A stretch of DNA of 64,000 nucleotides from an uncultured Bacteroides sp. (GTDB taxonomy: Bacteria; Bacteroidota; Bacteroidia; Bacteroidales; Bacteroidaceae). Under the pieces are notes generated by a model, which had not been told where the DNA came from, did no database searches, and saw only the letters and a list, made by a program, of their open reading frames with translations. Below, in pieces: positions 63,592 through 64,000 of this stretch. Made by a program: the position numbers and the translations under genes. Location of the stretch: contig NZ_OY781099.1 of the NCBI RefSeq assembly GCF_963676325.1, positions 2,852,001-2,916,000 on the forward strand, written 5' to 3'. Position 1 is the first letter of the stretch, and each line of letters begins with the position of its first letter.

Positions 63592-64000
63592 TTATTTAAA
63601 ATTAAATTTCCACCAATCAAAGTTGAACAGTTCATTTGTACCTCTGAAAACGAAGTATAAATCGTGAACACCTTTAATATTTTTCACAGGAGTAGTAATC
63701 GTTTTCCATAAATCTCCTTCAGCCGAGGTAGTTACGTCGATTATCCCCAATACCGGCCCATCAATTTTGTCAGTATGGATTTCAATTTTACCGCCTTTTA
63801 ACGAAGCAATACTAACATCAACAGAAGTTGCACCTTTAGAAAAATTTACGCCCTGGACTTTCAGGTAATCTCCATTGTTAATGGAGGTCACAAATAACCT
63901 GTCAGCAATCTTTTTCCCTTTGTCCCACGCTACGTTTCGTTCCCATTCGGTAGCAGATTCTGTTTTCAAGCCTTCGCTATAAGCTATAGTCTCAGCTTCG
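63592..64000 (-). CDS. GH43-CBM6 enzyme, partial (C-terminal CBM6 visible; start beyond window)
   Basis: Only the C-terminal 135 or so codons lie in the window. The frame stays open to the edge, reading EAETIAYSEGLKTESATEW from the edge inwards, so the Met at 63969 is internal and not a start. The segment is a CBM6 module ending in LFNFDWWKF, nearly the same pattern as in the two GH43-CBM6 genes at 58663 and 60072; a GH43 propeller is expected upstream. It is the third member of that array. Confidence 0.8.
   Translation of the reverse strand, partial: EAETIAYSEGLKTESATEWERNVAWDKGKKIADRLFVTSINNGDYLKVQGVNFSKGATSVDVSIASLKGGKIEIHTDKIDGPVLGIIDVTTSAEGDLWKTITTPVKNIKGVHDLYFVFRGTNELFNFDWWKFNFK

Overview
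The window comes from an AT-rich member of the Bacteroidota, most likely a Bacteroidales glycan degrader. Three things point there. Promoters have TTTG / TAnnTTTG boxes with A-rich leaders instead of strong Shine-Dalgarno sites. There are two hybrid two-component regulators (HTCS), a form typical of polysaccharide utilization loci. The remaining genes are mostly secreted glycoside hydrolases and carbohydrate esterases. The enzyme set (GH43, GH51, GH115, GH127, GH31, GH95, GH29, GH2, GH27, CE1, CE6) fits stripping of side chains from a highly decorated glucuronoarabinoxylan, or a related hemicellulose. No SusC/SusD pair and no recognisable endo-xylanase lie in the window, so the backbone-cutting and uptake part must be elsewhere.

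Layout. 0.7-2.7 kb: a lone GH43 on the minus strand. 3.1-11.7 kb: two divergent HTCS regulators around a 617-bp operator-rich spacer. 11.7-36.5 kb: fourteen minus-strand enzyme genes, apparently three transcription units: CE6 to GH51 (36.5-22.2 kb), GH51 to GH43 (21.6-12.7 kb), and CE1 alone (12.6-11.7 kb). One GH43 has an in-frame amber codon. 36.6-42.7 kb: a plus-strand accessory island that interrupts the enzyme cluster. It holds an AAA/DUF4143 ATPase whose promoter is bracketed by a 55-bp direct repeat, two decayed gene fragments, a PD-(D/E)XK-like nuclease with an unrecognised 417-aa partner, and a repeat field containing a 165-bp MITE with an 8-bp target duplication. 42.8-64 kb: a second minus-strand enzyme block (GH31, GH29, GH31, two GH115, four GH43 including one cut by the window edge, and GH27), ending at a 24-bp inverted-repeat terminator.

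Regulation. Three enzyme promoters (upstream of the GH43 at 2704, the GH51 at 21625 and the CE6 at 36466) share one layout: a -7 box, then two TATCT-type half-sites 21 bp apart at the same distance. The HTCS2 and CE1 promoters instead carry GTTACAT-type repeats spaced 21 bp. The HTCS1 promoter carries TTAGTGGCAGAT-type repeats spaced 20-22 bp. The simplest reading is that tandem-site binding AraC-type outputs of the regulators read these sites.

Together the enzymes would remove acetyl and feruloyl groups (CE1, CE6, SGNH), methyl-glucuronic acid (three GH115), alpha- and beta-linked arabinofuranose (GH43, GH51, GH127), alpha-xylose (GH31), galactose or fucose-like caps (GH27, GH95, GH29, GH2), and xylose (GH43).
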